Below are positions 23,001 through 34,328 of a stretch of DNA of 64,000 nucleotides, piece by piece (the first letter of the stretch is position 1; the number at the start of each line of letters is the position of its first letter). Both the position numbers and the translations under genes were made by a program. The DNA is from Telmatactis stephensoni (lineage: Eukaryota; Cnidaria; Anthozoa; Actiniaria; Isophelliidae): positions 1,485,501-1,549,500 of the forward strand of contig JALIZF010001938.1 of the NCBI GenBank assembly GCA_029948255.1. Direction: 5' to 3'. The notes beneath the pieces are model-generated. The model saw nothing but the letters and a program-made list of their open reading frames with translations, was not told where the DNA came from and made no database searches.

Positions 23001-26000
23001 AAGATTGTGTGATATGCAGGTCTTAAAAAGTAGTAGACCATTACTGTAAGTTGCATTTTCCAACTACATTCCTCCCAATCACTCCTTTCCACTCCTTCTG
23101 GTAGTCTGTGCCTACTCTGGTGTTGAATTCCCTCAGAACAAGAGTTTATCCTCCTTTGGTAAGACTTCAATGATGCTCTCTAAGTCCTCTCAGAACTTGT
23201 ATTTGATCTCCTCTGGGTTTGTCATAGTTGAACACTGCATGCACTGATAATGATGGTGAAGTGTTTTTTCTACAAAGCCCAGAATGCTTCACAGCATTCT
23301 TCACTACCACGAACACTCCGGAATTTAGAGGTGTAGCCGGCTTAATTTGACTTCAGTCAGCTGTCACCTTCATTTGCAAGCCTGGTCTCATTCAGCACTG
23401 CAATTCAGATGTTGTACCTGTCAGGTTCTCTTGCAACAACTGCTGTCCATCTCTCAGGCCTGTCAACTTTGGTGCTGTCCATTAGTGTGTGCACTTTCCA
23501 TGTACTGATGGTAAGTGGTAATAATAATAATAATGGTCTTTATTTCAATAACCAACAGATGTGGCTAATTAAACACGAAATATAACAAAAAGGCCAACAT
23601 TAAAATCATTTAACTTTAGCCACAAACACCTACTATAATTAAACATATTTAAAAAAACAACAATTAATAAAGCATTTCTTGTAACATTCAGTTTTGATCT
23701 TTATATATTCATGTCCTCTTTGTCTCAGTCAGTCCTGCTTTTCTTTTCTGGTAGAAGCTCATCAATAAAAGTCTTGATGCCCTTTCCTGATACTTTATCA
23801 AATAGGGCATTGTCCTTTTGGTTAATGAGATCTGTAATCTTGATGCATTGTTTGGTATATCCCCACTTGAAAGCTTTTGATGGAAATTTGTCAAAATGCT
23901 ACTAACTAAAGGTACTTGTTGTAGTGATGAGCACAACCCCAAACCTCCAAGGCATAAGTAAATACAGACAGGATAAGACTTTGAAAAAGAAGATTCAATT
24001 GATCAGTTGAGTACTTGTAATACTTGCACACTCTAAGGATATTTAGTTGACTGGTATCAGGTTAAGTCGCCCGATGACCAAGTCGCCCGAGACAAGGTCG
24101 CCCGAGAATTGACCTGCTCGCCCGAGAGATATAAGTGAGGTCGCCCGAGATAGAAATATCGTCTAGTTTGGTATTTTTTTTCTTTTTCTACATCCTAGAT
24201 AAACTCATCTATATTACTAGAGTTATTATTTCTGCTTTCGGGAAAGTTTCTTGACGAAAGTAGAGCGAAAACAGAGTTCGAACCTTCGATCGCCGAACGG
24301 ACTTAGACTCCTTGCTCGGCAATAATAATCCGCTTTACCATTATGTTTGACCTAAAACTGTCGTAAATCTACGTACTATTGTTGATAGAATCCTAAATAA
24401 ATTCATCTTTATTGCTACTTTTGCTCTGCAAAAGTTTTCTCGACGAAAATCTGTCAACATAGTGCGAGAGTTTGAACCAACGCTGTCGTCGAAGGAATCC
24501 ATCGGATATATTATCAGTCCTTATTTGATACTCCGTTAGTTTTACCGTTCTGATTTACCTAAAACTGTCTGCAATCTATGTGTTATTGGAGATGGAATCC
24601 TAAATAAACTCATCTTCTTTGCGGTTATCATTACTTTTGCTCTACAAAAGTTTTCTCGGCGAAAATCTTTCAAAACTCTGATTGTTGACTTCCCTCATAT
24701 TATATGGTTTATGAAAACCCCAAACAAACTTGTATTTTTTTAAGTATGAAACAAAAAGGACAACATTTAACCCGATTCCGCGTAAATCTGAACAACAAGA
24801 ACTGTGGATTAGAAGTAAGTTGCCGACAAAACAATAATAACTGCACAATTTACTCCATACTGAAATTTCTTAGTAGATTTTTCACATTATAGCTGTTTAT
24901 AAAATATGAACTTTTTTAAAATTGCTTTCTCCCAAGATCCTGAAACAGTTTGGATAAGTATTTGTCGAAGCCGGAAAGAAATACCACAACTGTGTGCTCT
25001 CGGGCGAGTTCTCCTGAATGTGAAGTCGCCCGATATCTTAACTTTCTTTTAAATCGCACATTATTGATAAAACTCTTTATCCAGCTGATCGGATGGGTCT
25101 AAATTTCGATTTTATTCGAATATATACAGAATATATTTTTATAGTCTAATTGTACTTACATTTTTAAAGAAAACAAGACGCACACGTGCGTTCACTCGTG
25201 CCCCGGGAGCCCTTCAGTGACCGGCCCCGTGCGTACTCTTCCCCGAGCCGTTTTACGCATTCTAACCGTAACATAATAAAGACCTTTTTTGACTTTTTTA
25301 GAGAATATCTGATTAGTCAATTTGTCTGTCAGCAGCTTAGTGTTTGCCTTTATCCCAACATGCAAAAATATACCAGTTTATTCAACTTTTTATTTCACTA
25401 TATATCTCAATTGTTTGCTGCAAAGACTTCTACAACGACGTTTTTGACACTCAATAACAAGTCGTGTATTTTTTTCGGCGTTCATGTTTCAGATGTTTTA
25501 TCTATTACGTGACCAAACGCATCAGGTCAAATAGAGTCTTGATTCCATGAAAATATATGAATAAATTGTCTGGCCAGAATTGTGTTAAAATTCATTACAA
25601 AAACGTCTCAAGATGTCTTGAATGCTTGAATGAAAAATATAATTGACTTGCCTCTATATCCGTAACATATAATAAAGACCTTTTTTGACCTTTTTAGAGA
25701 ATATCTGATTAGTCAATTTGTCTGTCAGCAGCTTAGTGTTTGCCTTTGTCCCAACATGCAAAAATATACCAGTTTATTCAACTTTTTATTTCACTATATA
25801 TCTCAATTGTTTGCTGTAAAGACTTCTACAACGACGTTTTTGACACAATAACAAATCGTGTATTTTTTCGGCGTTCATGTTTCAGATGTTTTATCTATTA
25901 CGTGACCAAACGCATCAGGTCAAATAGAGTCTTGATTCCATGAAAATATATGAATAAATTGTCTGGCCAGAATTGTGTTAAAATTCATTACAAAAACGTC

Positions 26001-29000
26001 TCAAGATGTCTTGAATGCTTGAATGAAAAATATAATTGACTTGCCTCTATATCCGTAACATATAATAAAGACCTTTTTTGACCTTTTTAGAGAATATCTG
26101 ATTAGTCAATTTGTCTGTCAGCAGCTTAGTGTTTGCCTTTGTCCCAACATGCAAAAATATACCAGTTTATTCAACTTTTTATTTCACTATATATCTCAAT
26201 TGTTTGCTGTAAAGACTTCTACAACGACGTTTTTGACACAATAACAAATCGTGTATTTTTTCGGCGTTCATGTTTCAGATGTTTTATCTATTACGTGACC
26301 AAACGCATCAGGTCAAATAGAGTCTTGATTCCATGAAAATATATAAATAAATTGTCTGGCCAGAATTGTGTTAAAATTCATTACAAAAACGTCTCAAGAT
26401 CTCTTGAATGCTTGAATGAAAAATATAATTGACTTGCCTCTATATGCGTTCGTTTAGCAACATGTAGGGTGAGAAATTCGTAGATTTCCAGCTCAAAGGA
26501 ATTGTTACGAGTCGCGAGAGCTTCAGTTTTCAAGTACTCCATCGGAGTTCGATATTTGGTCAAAGTATTGGAGATCAAGCTCAAAATAACAGCCCATTCT
26601 GAAGCTCTTATAAGTGTCTAGGTATATCTCGAGTTAAAAGCTCCATTTTCTATTGTCTCACTGCTGGAAAAGCCTGTCTCTGAAAGCCATTTTCTTTGTA
26701 GTCGGCCATCTTGCATTCCTAAAGTTCCTGGCTTACGTTCGCAGTCGCTCAAAGGTGATGAATGAAGGGCATTGTTTTTACGTTCTTAACCAATCAGAAG
26801 TTCCTCAGGACGAACACAGAAGAAACAAGTCTTGACGCAGGAAAATGGCGTCAAGTATAATGGGCAAATTGCGTGTAATTCGAATTGATTGTACCAAATA
26901 TTTTTGCTATCTAAAAAAATGTAAACAGAATTTCAAGTGTAAGTTTTCGATCTCACGAAGAGTCAGCAACTTTGCCGTTAATATAGCGGGATGTCTGCAA
27001 TTAGCTATACTAGTCGTACTACCGGGATGTCCGTATTAGCGGGGTACGTGTCCGCAAGAGTTCATCAGTTCATCAGGAAATATTGGGTAGTCATTTATTT
27101 TCAAAGTATTTGAATATCACTCCAAAACGAAAAAAAAAAGATTATCAGGTGTTTTTCTAGCTATAAAGAATATACAATTTCATTCCGACACAAGATTACG
27201 GCATATATAGTTGCTCACCGACTTCAAAGCGGTGACCGACAGTGAGGGAAAATGCTATTCTTTCAATTTTAAGATATCCTAATATGAGGTCCAGAACATC
27301 AGAACGTTAAAACTAAAACCAGTAATAAAACATTTATACTTTTACCTAATTTGTCTATGTTAAGACTCATTTCTACCTGCTTTTAGTCCTAATTATCCCT
27401 TTGTTTACAATTGCAACTCGACTTGAACAGAGTAACACATCAATGTTAATTAATGCCGCCTACTATGTTTTCCGAGGTACTAAAAACTAATCGGCTATTA
27501 AAGCAAATTACAATTAAAACTGTAAATTGTTTATGTATTAGAGACATAGCGAATAATAATACTTTTTAGGTTAAGTTTAGAGGTTTCGTGGTATAATAAA
27601 GTGGATAAGACAACAAAACATATCATAATTGAATATTACATATCTTTTTCAATTAATGATTATCATCAATGATCGGCAAACCACTACTTCTTTAATTTGT
27701 ACACAATGTTTAATGGATACTTACTTCCACCAATAACTTGAGCATTTGTATATCTTCCCAAACCCATTGGATGTTTTAAATCTTTACCAGATTGGAAAAT
27801 AGCAGTTGGTTGATCAGGTATAGTTTGACAAATATGCCATGTATAAGCATACTTCTTATCATCATAGCTAAATTCACTGCAATGTAAATGATATAATATA
27901 CAAACATTACTGAAATCTGCAATGTAAATGATATAATAACTGCAATGTAAATGATATAATATACATGTCAAACATTAATGAAATCATGCACGCCAGCTGG
28001 GCATAAATGACCCCAAAATCGCTCATCAAAGTGTCATCGTTCTACTCAAACCTTCATATCTCCAACAGTCTTTCATCAATTGTGACGGTGGCTTGTTACT
28101 GTAAGCATTTTATTTTGTTATGCAGAAAGTCACCATTGACGTCATTTTGACGTCATAGTAAATTGTTACATTTCTCGAGAAAATCCAGATCAACCTCAGA
28201 GTTTCTCAAAAGTGCATACTTTGATAGCAAATAGCATTCCCTAAAATTTGGCGTGATTTCTATATATTTCGATGCGACAATTTGTTGCTGAGCTATAAAA
28301 GATTTTTCATTCATAATGACGTACGTCATAAAAGTGATGTCACTCGTGCTCCATTAAAAGCTATTAGAAGCTATTGAGAAAAGTACATGTAAGTGACATT
28401 GCAATAATAATGTTTAAGACTATAATAACGTGCTTGGACATGAGAAAGCTGAAAGTTTCGGTCTTTGAGCCTTATTAGAGATATTTTAGATTATTGGTGA
28501 CATCATTATGATAGGTATTTTCCATTAATAATTCAAATACTTATCTTCAAAAAATCAAAAATCTAAAATCATACGATTGGGAGGACTTTACGAGTTCTTT
28601 TGATGTGCAAAATATAAAGGTAAATGATTTGCAAACAAAAAAATTATACCAAGGCGTTATTTTAAATAGTATAGTAATAACTATATGGTAAACAATGAGC
28701 GATATGTATTGAAATAGCCTCTTGGTATAACTTTTTTGTTTGCAAATCATTTACCTTTACAAATCGTTTACCCTTTCATTTACCTAGCTTTTAATAGAGC
28801 CTGAGTGACATCACTTTTATGACCTCGATCATCATAAAGTGAAAATACTTTATAGCTCAGCAACGAATTGTCGCATCGAAATAGAAATCGCGCCAAATTT
28901 TAGGGAATGCTATTTGCTATCAAATTATGCACTTTTGAGAAACTCTGAGGTTGATCTGGATTTTCTCGAGAAATGTAACAATTAGAACAATCATGCAAAT

Positions 29001-29987
29001 CTAGCTACAAACAGAATTTTGAAAATACTGAATTGTCTTGATTGTTTTGAAAATACTGAATTGTCTTGAGACGTCAAAATGACGTCAATGGTGACTTTCT
29101 GCATAACAAAATAAAACGCTTACAGTAACAAGCCACCTCCAAAAATTTCGTCACAGTTGTTGATGATAGACTGTTGGAGATATGAATTAAGGTTTGAGTA
29201 GAACGATGACATTAACTGTTTGAATAGACCAATCAGAGGGTATACCAGGAGCTGGTATACTGAAAATCAGTCATGATGGAATAGAATTACTAGGCTCCCT
29301 CCCCTTCACTTCCTCCTCCCCTCACAGTGTTATTAAAAAAACTCTCAAGACAATTCAGTATTTTCAAAATTCTGTTTGTAGCTAGATTTGCACGATTGTT
29401 CTATTAATAAACGTATCTAACCATCACGTGACACCTGTCATATCGATCACGAGACTAATTGCTACAGCTACCAACTACTACTATTTAACCTATGCTATAA
29501 CTTGAAAAACACTGGTACATAGTTGGTATTATCGTTGGAAAGGAAACTACTAGAAAAATTCTTATCGGTATAAAGAAAAGACTTAAGCTTAGTTATCAAC
29601 GTAAGTTTGTTTAAGCTTTTATACCTCGTCGATGATAAAAGTTAAAAGTTCAACGCTAAAATGGTCCATAAACGACCTGCAATATTACCACAGTGGATAC
29701 AACATTATCCACGGCCAACTCATTGGAATTATTCGGTAGTTTAACGGATGTTCTATTGTATAAATACAACGTACATATAGATTACAAATACACTGGTATT
29801 GGCAATATAAACTTTCATAGAAATGTTGTTCTTACTTCTGTGTTTTGACCAAAGCGTTTAGTCGACCATTGACATTCGATGGATCAGCACCATTCTTCTT
29901 TGGACACGTTAAAGTACTATTAACAATTGCATACAACTGACACTGGACCAGTAGAATGCACAACAACAACCTAACTAAACCAGACAT
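16929..29987 (-). CDS. M6PR: Cation-dependent mannose-6-phosphate receptor
   Basis: A type I membrane receptor that binds mannose-6-phosphate on lysosomal hydrolases and carries them from the trans-Golgi to endosomes. Minus-strand exons: 29836-29987, 27725-27876, 21873-21982, 19807-19952, 18283-18409, 16929-17000; all phases agree and give 252 aa, close to vertebrate length (277). Residues 1-20 are a signal peptide. Luminal residues that line the sugar pocket in bovine CD-MPR appear kept: Gln79, Arg124, Glu145/146 and Tyr159 (bovine Q66, R111, E133, Y143). The membrane segment is about 182-201, followed by the hallmark FLYQRFVAGAKGLEQ. The tail ends DDENLLPDV, an acidic di-leucine signal as in the vertebrate tail. 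Introns are 0.8-5.7 kb and repeat-filled. Confidence 0.92.
17031..17069. repeat. (ATC)n microsatellite
   Basis: About thirteen CAT/ATC units in intron 5 of M6PR. Confidence 0.95.
17092..17408. mobile_element. Fold-back element in M6PR intron 5
   Basis: GTAAGTACTTGGTGTATGCA at the left is mirrored by TGCATACACCAAGTACTTAC at the right, with imperfect arms of about 140 bases meeting near CAATTGTT at 17265. Confidence 0.8.
18130..18300. repeat. Tandem repeat of the M6PR exon 5 end and its splice donor
   Basis: The sequence ACTTACAGCTTGTAA (a reverse-strand AAGCT|GTAAGT exon end) followed by related bases occurs at about 18277 (the true donor) and again near 18209, with a decayed third copy near 18150. 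The unit is about 70 bases. The downstream copies offer alternative donors; reading through the true donor would add 16 residues and a stop. Confidence 0.75.
19195..19747. repeat. (GGA)n satellite, about 184 units
   Basis: Uninterrupted GGA triplets over 553 bases in M6PR intron 4. Poly-Gly and poly-Ser reading frames across it are artefacts. The purine strand is the plus strand, the template for M6PR transcription. Confidence 0.98.
20070..20508. repeat. 17-bp minisatellite
   Basis: About 25 units of CTTACAGGGGTGTCTAC with variants (GGGAAGTCTACC, CCATACAGG), in M6PR intron 3. The unit length is not a multiple of three, so all frames show a repeating pseudo-peptide. Confidence 0.95.
21378..21665 (+). 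pseudogene. Possible relic of a helicase-like fragment
   Basis: An open stretch inside M6PR intron 3 contains LKLKLIPEQRKSIESF, which resembles the region before the Walker A motif of RecQ-type helicases (the LxPEQ pattern). The Walker motif itself is not present and the rest is unlike any family I know. It is antisense to M6PR. This may be a chance resemblance. Confidence 0.25.
22064..22094. repeat. Hairpin AGCGCCTATTCC...ATAGGCGCT
   Basis: A short inverted repeat preceded by an ATA-repeat run, in M6PR intron 2. It looks like the conserved terminal hairpin of a dispersed element. Confidence 0.5.
23060..23517 (-). pseudogene. Endonuclease fragment of a non-LTR retrotransposon
   Basis: On the minus strand the translation contains LMDSTKVDRPERWTAVVARE followed, across several stops and shifts, by DRYNI.IAVLNETRL, TIIS and DKLL-like blocks. 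This matches the apurinic-type endonuclease start of a common LINE type (the source of many craniofacial-development-protein-2-like gene predictions). It is frameshifted and lacks reverse transcriptase. It is in M6PR intron 2, in the same orientation as the gene. Confidence 0.6.
23518..24055 (-). pseudogene. 3' end of a decayed LINE
   Basis: The minus strand ends GAAATAAAGACCATTATTATT, the same tail as the LINE at 49444-51769. Upstream of it are LINE C-terminal-like blocks (DLINQKDNALFDKVSG, then DELLPEKKSRTD) with stops. It abuts the endonuclease fragment at 23060-23517, so two LINE pieces of different type lie back to back in one orientation. Confidence 0.5.
24061..25042. mobile_element. 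Element with TCGCCCGA arrays and tRNA-like subrepeats
   Basis: Five TCGCCCGA octamers crowd the left edge (24067-24152) and two more lie at the right (25000-25035). GTTAAG and CTTAAC sit at the extremes. The interior has three related subunits of about 200 bases starting near 24190, 24388 and 24596 (shared TCCTAAATAAACTCATCTT and AAAGTTTTCTCGACGAAAA). On the minus strand the first has TGGTAAAGCGG and GGTTCGAACTC, similar to Pol III A and B boxes. Family unknown. Confidence 0.5.
25265..26446. repeat. Tandem triplication, 393-bp unit
   Basis: The units start near 25265, 25661 and 26054. The second and third are almost identical (their offset is exactly 393), and the first differs by a few bases and short indels. 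It lies in M6PR intron 2. Confidence 0.95.
28033..29210. mobile_element. 1.18-kb fold-back element in M6PR intron 1
   Basis: GTCATCGTTCTACTCAAACC at the left is mirrored by GGTTTGAGTAGAACGATGAC at the right. The arms run about 370-450 bases and include GAAAGTCACCATTGACGTCA in inverted copies. The right arm is interrupted near 28983-29070 by CTGAATTGTCTTGA repeats, which recur inverted at 29338-29403. A second inverted pair (28619-28757) forms the centre. Confidence 0.85.
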
Positions 29988-30278
29988 GGCTAGTATAGTA
30001 CAGCACCGGCAAACAACTGAATCAACTCGTGAAAGAATGGTGATTCCTTCCGCTTCCACACTAGAACACAGTACTTCTCTACCACAGTTTACCAAATCTA
30101 GACTCTTCCTCAGTCCCTGCTCGGTAAGATGAGAATCGCGCTCGAAACCTTAGAGGACGTTCGCGGGAAAATGCAAAATAAATGAAAATTATTCGCTGTA
30201 ATTTGGCATGCTGATAAATCATCATGAAACACATAAAATAAGCTCCAAAAATAGGGAGTCACCGTTAAATTTCGAGGC

Positions 30279-30386
30279 ATGGCTACATCGCTGAGACGTC
30301 GGCCAGTTTGCAGAGCCTCTGTCACGAAGCACAAAGTAAAGAGAACGGAAATTGATTTTCTGTGGAAAAATTATCGAACATGGTAA
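30279..30386 (+). CDS. Possible first coding exon of a divergent gene
   Basis: An ATG in good context (GGCATGG) opens 35 codons beginning MATSLRRRPVCRAS and ending DFLWKNYRTW, followed at once by TAA or, if spliced, by a GTAAAA donor at 30383. It starts 292 bases from the M6PR start codon on the opposite strand, as expected for a shared bidirectional promoter. The basic, balanced composition looks coding, but I recognise no family and found no second exon. Confidence 0.25.
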   Translation: MATSLRRRPVCRASVTKHKVKRTEIDFLWKNYRTW

Positions 30387-30658
30387 AAAGGTACCAGAAT
30401 GCTTTTCTAACTATTCATCTGTTTTAAAAACGTTGTTTGGATGCCGCATCAAAAGTCATTCTTTTAGGCAAAAACAACTTACGGTCTCGAACAAAATTGG
30501 CGCATTTTCTGTCGTTTTCGTGGGTTAAGATTAGGCAGAAAATGTCGCTTTTCGGTACGAAAAATAAATGCCAATTTTCTAAAAAACTAACAGGCTGTTG
30601 ATATTTAGTAGCTCGTCAAGATGAGAGAATTAAAATGGTGGTCTCCGTTCATTTTAAA

Positions 30659-30790
30659 GTAACTTTGCCATCGCGCGCGCAAGGCTCCTAAATCAAATAC
30701 CGAAAGCCAGAGGCTCGATCGATCGCACGTCAAAAGTCCAATGTTCGAGATTCTGTTCGAGAGCCTTGCTTGCGCACGATGGCGTAAAGA
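30659..30790. mobile_element. TIR element remnant, CAAGAGACCATAATACTAAG family
   Basis: It contains the inner arms of the element seen complete at 39500-39764: GTAACTTTGCCATCGCGCGC and, inverted, TTGCTTGCGCACGATGGCG. The outer ends are missing. Confidence 0.6.
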
Positions 30791-31607
30791 CACTGTAATA
30801 GCGTTCACTTGGGCAGTATACAAGGAAGGTAGACTTGCCACAAGTCGTCCTCTCTTATTTAGTCTTTATTTCAATCATGCATTATTCTTCGATTATTATT
30901 ATTATTTTTTTTACGCGCGAGAGGAAGTCAAAAATTAAAAAGCGGGACTGGCGACTTTGAGAAAGTCTACAAGGAAGGTCGAGTACCAAAGCTTGCTTGC
31001 AAAGGCCACTTGGGTAATTTTGCACATCTGCATGCGCAGTCTACGACAGGTAGCCCAGTAGAACCTATCCAATAAAGATTTGGAGTTAATAATTACTCCC
31101 TAATAAGCGAAAGCGCGGTGATTACGGAAAAATAGAAAACCGTGGCCTTGACAGTGCGGACCAAGCCCTAGGGGCTTTAATTGATAAAGAAAGTACATTT
31201 TAGTCTCATTTGAATTTGTATGGGCTTCTTGCGCGTAGAATCAACGGCCAACAAGCTTGTGTGAATTATCCAAATCTTAAAATTTTTAATGTACTTAACT
31301 TAACTGACGTTTTAAGCCTTCAAACTTGCCTCAAGATTGTTCTTGAAATCAGCTTTAATGATCATCCAGCAAAAGAGAAAACCGTAAAATAACTTCTTGA
31401 CTTTGCAAAGAACCCTTATTCACTTAGACATGTCCACGGAAATTTATTCTTTTATTTACTCTTTCCTCTGTTTATTTATGAAATCATTCTTACGGTTACT
31501 GGACTTTGATTGGTTCTCCTATTTCCCCAAGGGTTTGGAACAGTCCTATTAGCATCACAATGAACCTTCGCCGAATAGACTACCCCGATTAGACATTAGA
31601 ATCATTA

Positions 31608-31925
31608 AGTGTCTAGATAGCGCAGCGGTTTAAGGTGATATCTAAAGGTATGGATTAGGGTCCGGATATCGTCTCCCTCCCTGGCCTTCGGGCTAAGACA
31701 ACTGTTTTATGTAGCACCGGGATAGCGTGGATGGGGCCGAAATCTTCATCCGTAACGTAAGTCGATTCGATGTCTCAGCTTCACTGAATGTCTCGGGAGA
31801 ATCGTCCCAAATTTCATTTTTAGCTTTTTACTTTTTTCAATTATCTAGTAATTGTTTTCCCATTTCCGGGGGTTCCGATTTGAGGGGTACAGATTCGAGC
31901 CCTGTGTAGGTCGGAATATTTTGCT
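31608..31925 (+). repeat. tRNA-derived repeat (SINE-like)
   Basis: TAGATAGCGCAGCGGTTTAA resembles an A box and AGATTCGAGCCCTG (near 31888) a B box, followed by a T/C-rich tail. The boxes are about 265 bases apart, too far for one tRNA, so this may be two partial copies or one with an insert. Confidence 0.35.
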
Positions 31926-32296
31926 TTTTTTTCCCTTTTTTCCCTTCCTTTTTACTCTCTTTTTTCTTTTTCGGTTTCTTAATACTTAGATTTTAGCATT
32001 TTATGTAATCTTTGAGTATTTTATCTTATTTATTTAATTTTTTTTGCAATTTGTTCTAATATAAATTTATATTAAATTGCATCATCATTAATTTATTCAG
32101 ATTTTGTTCTATATATTTCTTGAATATGTTACTGATTTTTACTTGACTGGTTGGTATGGTGTTTCGTGAGAGATTTTAATAGTTTTCTTTGTTTCTAACT
32201 TGAATAGCAATCTGTCCTCATATTCCATGCCCCTGTCAATCTTTTGAGTAAATGAAAGGTACATTTTGTCTTCTTTTTGTCAAGCCTCACCTTGTT

Positions 32297-33826
32297 ACGG
32301 TGGCCGAGATGGTTCACCAAAAGTCAAATGGCAAAATGGCAAAACGTCAAATGACAAAAAGCCAAAACGCCAAAAGCGAAACGGCGAAAAGTCAAAGTCA
32401 GATTCAAATGTTCCAGGCGTTCCTCGTAGGGCACTAAGGGAGACTGGTAACTAAAAACAAAATATTTCTGAGCGTTTAAAAAGGGGAAGGAGATATAAAC
32501 AAACCGATAATAACAAAAGTCTTTACCTTTGAGAATAGTTTACTAAAAAAAAATTTTTAGAAGTTGCAATTGAGAGGCTGGTTTTCAGTCATGAAGATAT
32601 CGATTTGGTTTATCATTTGGGTTTCAAAATTTTCTGAGAGTTTTTTTTTTAATAAACAAAACGAGATAATAATGGACGTGGAGTGGTTGGGCAATAACCA
32701 AAAACATTCAATCAAGCCTTAAATCAAGGAAGAAAAAAGAAAAAAAAAAAATCATGCGGCGTGCGTGTTGAAAAATAAATTCATAGATTCATACACCCCC
32801 CTCCCCCCCTGACGAAATTTATACACCAAAAAAATAAAACAAAAAATACATCTGTATTTAATAAAATAACTTTCAAAGAAGTTGAAAACATGCTGCATTA
32901 ATTTATTATTGACAGTCTTAGCTTGAAAGTTATTGACGAGGAACGCCTGGGGGATTTGAATCTGACAATGACTTTTTGCCGTTTGACTTTTTTCCATTTG
33001 GCTTTTGGATGTTTGACGTTTTGACATTTGACTTTTGGACGCTTCAGCTTTTGACTTTTTGCCATTTGACTTTTTGTCATTTGACTTTTTGGTCTTTCGT
33101 CAAAACGTCAAACGTCCAAAAGCCAAATGGAAAAAAGTCAAACGGCAAAAAGTCATTGTCAGATTCAAATCCCCCAGGCGTTCCTCGTCAATAACTTTCA
33201 AGCTAAGACTGTCAATAATAAATTAATGCAGCATGTTTTCAACTTCTTTGAAAGTTATTTTATTTAATACAGATGTATTTTTTGTTTTATTTTTTTGGTG
33301 TATAAATTTCGTCAGGGGGGGAGGGGGGTGTATGAATCTATGAATTTATTTTTCAACACGCACGCCGCATGATTTTTTTTTTTCTTTTTTCTTCCTTGAT
33401 TTAAGGCTTGATTGAATGTTTTTGGTTATTGCCCAACCACTCCACGTCCATTATTATCTCGTTTTGTTTATTAAAAAAAAAACTCTCAGAAAATTTTGAA
33501 ACCCAAATGATAAACCAAATCGATATCTTCATGACTGAAAACCAGCCTCTCAATTGCAACTTCTAAAAATTTTTTTTTAGTAAACTATTCTCAAAGGTAA
33601 AGACTTTTGTTATTATCGGTTTGTTTATATCTCCTTCCCCTTTTTAAACGCTCAGAAATATTTTGTTTTTAGTTACCAGTCTCCCTTAGTGCCCTACGAG
33701 GAACGCCTGGAACATTTGAATCTGACTTTGACTTTTCGCCGTTTCGCTTTTGGCGTTTTGGCTTTTTGTCATTTGACGTTTTGCCATTTTGCCATTTGAC
33801 TTTTGGTGAACCATCTCGGCCACCGT
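32297..33826. mobile_element. 1.53-kb palindromic transposable element with 8-bp target duplication
   Basis: The two arms (32297-33025 and 33099-33826) are nearly perfect reverse complements around a 73-base spacer. The termini are ACGGTGGCCGAGATGG and its inverse CCATCTCGGCCACCGT. ACCTTGTT stands on both sides (32289-32296 and 33827-33834) as a target-site duplication. Both arm ends and the centre carry a degenerate GTCAAAnGGCAAAA repeat of about 10 bases. No transposase is encoded. Confidence 0.92.
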
Positions 33827-34003
33827 ACCTTGTTCTTTGAGCGAACGAACGAACGAATGAAAAGATGAATCGTATCAACGTCGAGCGAATGAATAAATGA
33901 ACGAACAAATTAACTACAGGTATTCCTGGCTCTGTTTCAGAGAGCGTTTTATACACTGACGCACGCTATGAATATTAGTTACCTGTGTCATGTGGTAATT
34001 TAT

Positions 34004-34128
34004 TAGAGCGGTTTTCGTATGATCATGAGTGGGAAACAGTACGGTTACGGCAGGAATTTCGAATGTTTTTACTGACACGGTCAAGGTACGGTACGGTCAG
34101 TTTCCCACTCGCACGAAAACCGCTTTAA
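34004..34128. mobile_element. TIR MITE, TAGAGCAGATTTCG family, copy 4
   Basis: The ends TAGAGCGGTTTTCG and CGAAAACCGCTTTA are compensated: each base change in one end is mirrored in the other. Confidence 0.75.
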
Positions 34129-34132
34129 GATC

Positions 34133-34328
34133 ACCTAGAGACCATAATACTAGTCGCAAGGCTCGAATTGAAATGCCGAAAGCAAACGGTCCCGTCCGCG
34201 CGCTCGTCAAAAATCAAACCTTGTTCGCACGATGGCAGAGTTACTGAATAGAAATGGCCTTAGTCGCCACGAACATTGCACAGACATCGATACTGAGTTT
34301 CCGCCCTCTCTTAGTATTATGGTCTCTT
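34133..34328. mobile_element. TIR element, CAAGAGACCATAATACTAAG family, internally rearranged
   Basis: The left end AGAGACCATAATACTAGTCG and right end CTCTTAGTATTATGGTCTCT are inverted. Part of the left arm is deleted relative to 39500-39764. Confidence 0.7.

Larger units (their letters stand above)
29988..32288. other. Intergenic upstream of M6PR
   Basis: It holds a possible divergent first exon (30279-30386), a TIR remnant at 30659-30790 and a tRNA-like repeat at 31608-31925. The stretches 30400-30650, 30800-31600 and 31930-32288 show T-rich or AT-rich DNA without a gene. Confidence 0.5.

Noticed and set aside
32252..33956. Several frames repeating KSNGKMAKRQMTKSQ-like peptides
   Set aside because: They are the GTCAAAnGGCAAAA motif of the palindromic element, seen in mirrored copies on both strands.
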